Below are positions 4,766-7,076 of a stretch of 7,076 bases of DNA, one piece after another. Position 1 is the first letter of the stretch, and every line of letters begins with the position of its first letter. The DNA comes from Paracoccaceae bacterium (GTDB lineage: Bacteria; Pseudomonadota; Alphaproteobacteria; Rhodobacterales; Rhodobacteraceae), in contig SLQN01000492.1 of the NCBI GenBank assembly GCA_007131465.1, positions 1 to 7,076 of the forward strand, in the 5' to 3' direction. The notes beneath the pieces were generated by a model. The model had not been told where the DNA came from and searched no databases. It saw nothing but the letters and a program-made list of their open reading frames with translations. Both the position numbers and the translations under genes were made by a program.

Positions 4766-5289
4766 TCCGGTCGCTGTTTGGCCTCTTGTTCGGGGGCGCG
4801 CGCGAGGCGCGCGCGCTGGGGCAGACCGTGACATCGGTGGCCGAGGTCTTTCGCCCCAATGCCACCCGCGCGCTGGAACTGGGCCATGACGCCTACAAGG
4901 CCGCCCATGCCAGCCATACGGCAGAGTTTCAGTATGGCCGGGGCGGCTGGTTCGATGGGCTGGTGAACGGGCTGAACCGCCTGCCCCGCCCCTTGCTGGC
5001 ACTGGGCACGCTGGGGCTGTTTTGCTATGCGATGGCCGACCCGGACGGGTTTGCGGTCCGGATGAGCGCGCTTGCCCATGTGCCAGAGCCGCTGTGGTGG
5101 TTGCTGGGCGCGGTGGTCGCCTTCTATTTCGGCGCGCGCGAGGCGCATCATCTGCGTTGCATGAAGGGGACATTGCCAGCACCGAAGCCTGCCCCTGCCC
5201 CGTCAGCCGATCCTGCCCCCGGTTATGGCTCGGCACCAAGTGCTGCCAGCAACCCCGCGCTGGCAGAATGGCAAGGAGGCCGAAATTAG
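4762..5289 (+). CDS. Holin family protein resembling the GTA holin (3TM type)
   Basis: A 175-residue inner membrane protein predicted to let the upstream muramidase reach peptidoglycan. A short hydrophobic N-terminus (MIRSLFGLLFGG) is followed by an amphipathic region (15-72), a first clear membrane segment (about 76-92, PRPLLALGTLGLFCYAMAD), a loop with FAVRMSALAHVPEP, a second segment (about 110-126, LWWLLGAVVAFYFGARE) and a Pro/Ala-rich tail (139-165) likely in the cytoplasm. The layout and the W-F-D-G-L-V-N-G-L-N-R and E-P-L-W-W stretches fit the family named for GTA release holins. Only two strong helices are seen besides the N-terminal hydrophobic stretch. The ATG overlaps the muramidase stop (ATGA), so the pair is probably co-translated. 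A 16-base exact repeat encodes GAREA twice, after each of two hydrophobic segments. It faces DUF3775 tail to tail. Confidence 0.85.
   Translation: MIRSLFGLLFGGAREARALGQTVTSVAEVFRPNATRALELGHDAYKAAHASHTAEFQYGRGGWFDGLVNGLNRLPRPLLALGTLGLFCYAMADPDGFAVRMSALAHVPEPLWWLLGAVVAFYFGAREAHHLRCMKGTLPAPKPAPAPSADPAPGYGSAPSAASNPALAEWQGGRN
4796..4816 (+). repeat. All-GC stem-loop at the start of the holin coding region
   Basis: Alternating GC at 4796-4803 can pair with 4809-4816 as an eight-base-pair stem around loop GAGGC, starting 35 bases into the holin gene. It is coding (residues 12-19), and GC-alternating tracts are self-complementary by nature. A slowing effect on holin translation is possible but unproven. 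Confidence 0.5.
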
Positions 5290-5321
5290 TCAGCGTTGCC
5301 GTCAATCGCTTGCGTTGCGCC

Positions 5322-5351
5322 GGTCTTGCGCCGGGGCCTCGCCTCAAGACC
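5322..5351. terminator. Weak inverted repeat between the convergent holin and DUF3775 genes
   Basis: GGTCTTG (5322-5328) and CAAGACC (5345-5351) are exact reverse complements with a 16-base GC-rich interior. They lie in the 54-base gap between the two convergent stops and run over the DUF3775 stop. Just before, TTGCGCCGG occurs twice (5315-5323 and 5326-5334). The position suits a bidirectional terminator, but there is no T run and the loop is large. Confidence 0.27.
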
Positions 5352-5673
5352 CCTGACGCAGGAAATCCTCTTCCTCGCCAGTCACGTCCAGCCCAAGTTC
5401 TTCCAGCCCGCTTTCCAGATTCTCGGCCAGATGCGGCATGCCCAGCAGGTAATCGGCGGTCGGTGTCGTGGCCTCGGTCGTCGCGGTGGCCACGGCCTCG
5501 GCATAATCCTCGGGCTCGAACGCGCCGCGCCCGATCCAGGCGACCGCTGTCAGGCTGGCCTTCTCGTCGTCGTTCAGGGCATCGATAAAGGCATACGCCT
5601 CGCGGTCGCCGACTGTGCCCTCGCGGGCGAGGTAGATGACATGCACGATCTTGCGCAGGCTGATGGCAAGCAT
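5344..5673 (-). CDS. DUF3775 domain-containing small acidic protein
   Basis: A 109-residue soluble protein of the uncharacterised DUF3775 family. Visible family features are the N-terminal MLAISLRKIVHVIYLAREG, the central FIDALNDDEKASLTAVAWIG (residues 29-48) with the following RGAFEPEDYAEA, and TADYLLGMPHLAENLESGLEEL (72-93). The tail is strongly acidic (GEEEDFL). There is no signal peptide or membrane helix. I place the start at 5673, not 5727, because GGAGG lies five bases upstream and MLAIS is the normal family start; the 18 extra residues of the longer frame look like leader sequence. It lies 69 bases downstream of the SDR stop on the same strand, with a hairpin between, so it is probably transcribed separately or as a read-through gene. 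Function is unknown. Confidence 0.87.
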   Translation of the reverse strand: MLAISLRKIVHVIYLAREGTVGDREAYAFIDALNDDEKASLTAVAWIGRGAFEPEDYAEAVATATTEATTPTADYLLGMPHLAENLESGLEELGLDVTGEEEDFLRQGS

Positions 5674-5678
5674 GTTGG

Positions 5679-5683
5679 CCTCC
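5679..5683 (-). promoter_or_regulatory. Ribosome binding site that decides the DUF3775 start
   Basis: GGAGG on the minus strand, within AGGACAGGAGG, lies five bases before the ATG at 5671-5673. No comparable site precedes the upstream ATG at 5725-5727. Confidence 0.75.
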
Positions 5684-5712
5684 TGTCCTTGGGGATCAAG
5701 TCTGGCGGAAAC

Positions 5713-5744
5713 AGGACACCGATGCAAGCGTGTTGCGGTGTTCT
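5713..5744 (-). terminator. Hairpin at the end of the DUF3833-SDR unit, candidate terminator
   Basis: AGGACACCG (5713-5721) and CGGTGTTCT (5736-5744) pair over nine positions with one mismatch around a 14-base loop. The structure overlaps the SDR stop codon (5743-5745). In the leftward transcript it is followed by GTTTCC, only a short T stretch. It may end the DUF3833-SDR transcript or insulate DUF3775. Confidence 0.35.
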
Positions 5745-6480
5745 ACTTGCGCGCGAACAGCCGGTAATAGGCCCAGTCGGGCAGGAAATTGCTGCCCCGG
5801 AACACCAGCGAGAACAGGCGCGGAAAGGCGCGCTGGAATTTCTCCGAACGCATCAGCGCCAGCATCTCATCGGCCGCCTGCTCGGGTTCCATGAGGAAGG
5901 GCATGGTAAAATCGTTCTTGTCGGTCAGACGGGTGCGGATGAAGCCGGGATTGGCAAGCTGCACATCCACGCCCGTGCCGCGCAGGTCGGCATGCATCGA
6001 TTCGGCCAGATGCATCAGCCCCGCCTTGCTGGAACTGTAGCCGATGGACCCCGGCAAACCACGATACCCCGACAGCGAACCTGTAATCACGATATGCCCC
6101 GCTCCGCGCGCGACCATGCCGGGCACGACCTGTCCCAGCACCCGCGCGGCCCCGGTCAGGTTCACATCGAACATGGCTTCGGTCTGCTCGGCATTCCACT
6201 CGGTTGCCGGGAACGGCCAGTAGACGCCTGCAAGAAAGATCAGCCCATCCACTGGCCCCGCCGCCTCTGCCGCCGCCACGACGGAGGCGCGGTCCGACAC
6301 ATCGCAGGCCACGATCCGCGCCGCGCCCGGCAGGGCCTCGGCCAGCGCTTGCAGGCTGTCCTTGTTGCGCGCGCTCAGCACCAGCGCACAGCCCGCCTGC
6401 GACAGCTTCAACGCCAGCGCGCGGCCCAGCCCTTCGGAGGCGCCGACCAGCCAGTAGGTCTTGCCTGACAGTTTCCTCAT
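5743..6480 (-). CDS. Short-chain dehydrogenase/reductase (SDR), NAD(P)-dependent
   Basis: A 245-residue classical SDR oxidoreductase with a Rossmann fold. The cofactor-binding glycine motif is VGASEGLG (12-19). SARNK (36-40) follows beta-2; Arg38 suggests, but does not prove, a preference for NADPH. CDVSD (59-63) contacts the adenine ring. The usual NNAG is replaced by FLAGVYW (82-88). The catalytic set is Asn107 (VNLTG), Ser135 (ITGSLSG), Tyr148 and Lys152 (YSSSK), all present. ANPGFIRTRLTD (176-187) closes the cofactor site. The C-terminus has a hydrophobic/aromatic stretch (FLPDWAYYRLFARK) that may touch the membrane. The substrate cannot be read from the sequence. The ATG overlaps the DUF3833 stop as ATGA, tying the two together. 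From memory, DUF3833 and SDR genes also occur together in gene groups with cyclopropane-fatty-acid synthase-like and DUF1365 genes, so a lipid-related substrate is a reasonable inference. Confidence 0.93.
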   Translation of the reverse strand: MRKLSGKTYWLVGASEGLGRALALKLSQAGCALVLSARNKDSLQALAEALPGAARIVACDVSDRASVVAAAEAAGPVDGLIFLAGVYWPFPATEWNAEQTEAMFDVNLTGAARVLGQVVPGMVARGAGHIVITGSLSGYRGLPGSIGYSSSKAGLMHLAESMHADLRGTGVDVQLANPGFIRTRLTDKNDFTMPFLMEPEQAADEMLALMRSEKFQRAFPRLFSLVFRGSNFLPDWAYYRLFARK

Positions 6481-7037
6481 GTCTCCACCCGGCGCATCGT
6501 TGCAACAAGCTCGGCCACCTTGATGCCGAATTTGCGAAACTGGCTGCGGTTCACGATGGTCCGCTCATCGACCAGATACATCCAGTCGGTCACCTGCAAC
6601 GCATGGCCGCCCGCACTTTCCGGCAGGCGGATGGTGTAGTTCAGATGCAGCGCCGCGCCCTCCTGCTGGCCCGTGCCCTTGCCCACCAGATCATCGGCCT
6701 CAGCCGTCACGCGGCCGTCATTGCCCAGCGTCAGACGCCACTCGCGGTCCTGCTTCGTGCCGCTGTCATAGGTGAAATGCTCTGCCAGCGTGCCGCGATT
6801 GCCGTCCCAGCGCCCTTCCATATCGGCAGTAAAACGCGAGGTGACGCGGCCCATCGGGCCATAGATCACGCCTTCGCAACGGATCGGGCCAGAGAGATGC
6901 TTGCGGATATCGACACGCGGTTCCATCCGCGCATAATCCTGCGGTTTCTGGGCCTTGAAGCCGCGGAACCGCTGCCCGATCGCCAGCAGTGCCAGCATCA
7001 GCGCCATGCCTGCCAGAAGGGTGGGAAAAATGCTCAT
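6477..7037 (-). CDS. DUF3833 domain-containing membrane-anchored protein
   Basis: A 186-residue protein of the DUF3833 family, function unknown. Residues 4-21 (FPTLLAGMALMLALLAIG) form one hydrophobic N-terminal segment without a lipobox cysteine or a good cleavage site, so a membrane anchor with the domain in the periplasm is likely. The domain shows RVDIRKHLSGPIRCEGVIYG (41-60), GRVTSRFTADMEGRWDG (63-79), GTLAEHFTYDSG (82-93), DREWRLT (97-103), EADDLVGKGTGQQEGAALHL (113-132), TDWMYLVDERTIVNRSQFRK (150-169) and a C-terminal FGIKVAEL. The repeated antiparallel-strand character resembles lipocalin-like barrels, which is only an impression. The start at 7037 follows AAGGAGAG, and another frame ends two bases before it. 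It is coupled to the SDR gene by ATGA. Confidence 0.88.
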   Translation of the reverse strand: MSIFPTLLAGMALMLALLAIGQRFRGFKAQKPQDYARMEPRVDIRKHLSGPIRCEGVIYGPMGRVTSRFTADMEGRWDGNRGTLAEHFTYDSGTKQDREWRLTLGNDGRVTAEADDLVGKGTGQQEGAALHLNYTIRLPESAGGHALQVTDWMYLVDERTIVNRSQFRKFGIKVAELVATMRRVET

Positions 7038-7039
7038 GG

Positions 7040-7076
7040 TCAGCTCTCCTTCAAGGGGGTCAGCGCCAGAAGCGCA
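7040..7076 (-). CDS. 3' tail of an upstream gene (partial, unidentified)
   Basis: One minus-strand frame stays open from the window edge and reads ALLALTPLKES before a TGA at 7040-7042, two bases upstream of the DUF3833 start. The tight spacing, with the DUF3833 ribosome binding site inside this tail, suggests that an operon partner continues to the right. Eleven residues are too few to name a family. It could also be a chance open frame. Confidence 0.4.
   Translation of the reverse strand, partial: ALLALTPLKES

Overview
The window looks like a chromosomal segment of an alphaproteobacterium of the Rhodobacteraceae (Rhodobacter/Roseobacter group). The evidence is high GC with GC-rich third positions, a bacterial NDUFA12-type complex I accessory subunit next to a DUF2155 gene and aat, a RibB protein fused to a degenerate RibA domain (RibBX type), and an endolysin/holin pair of the kind used to release gene transfer agents (GTA). 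It is almost fully coding. No gene-free stretch exceeds about 185 bases, and I see no tRNA, rRNA, insertion sequence or CRISPR array.

Left part (1-1202). The 5' part of msrB (methionine-R-sulfoxide reductase) runs leftward off the window. A 163-base divergent spacer separates it from a rightward two-gene unit, NDUFA12 then DUF2155, coupled by an ATGA overlap. A long imperfect hairpin lies directly after the DUF2155 stop.

Centre (1166-3982). A leftward cluster, in transcription order, is ribBX, ribH, nusB, aat. Its junctions are a one-base gap (ribBX/ribH), an ATGA overlap (ribH/nusB) and a 9-base gap (nusB/aat), so it is probably one transcript. It combines two riboflavin steps (dihydroxybutanone phosphate synthesis and lumazine synthesis) with an rRNA antitermination factor and an N-end-rule transferase. 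The end of aat overlaps the end of the DUF2155 gene tail to tail. I see no FMN riboswitch in front of ribBX.

Right of centre (4166-5289). Divergent from the riboflavin cluster is a two-gene lysis cassette. It consists of a GH108 muramidase without a signal peptide and a membrane protein resembling the GTA holin family, again joined by ATGA. The family match and gene pairing suggest the unlinked lysis module of a Rhodobacterales gene transfer agent. This is the most interesting content of the window.

Right end (5344-7076). All genes here are leftward: a small DUF3775 protein with its own strong ribosome binding site, then (transcribed first) a DUF3833 membrane-anchored protein and a short-chain dehydrogenase coupled by ATGA. 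The last 37 bases hold the tail of one more gene that ends two bases before the DUF3833 start. Four ATGA overlaps in 7 kb show that translational coupling is common in this genome.
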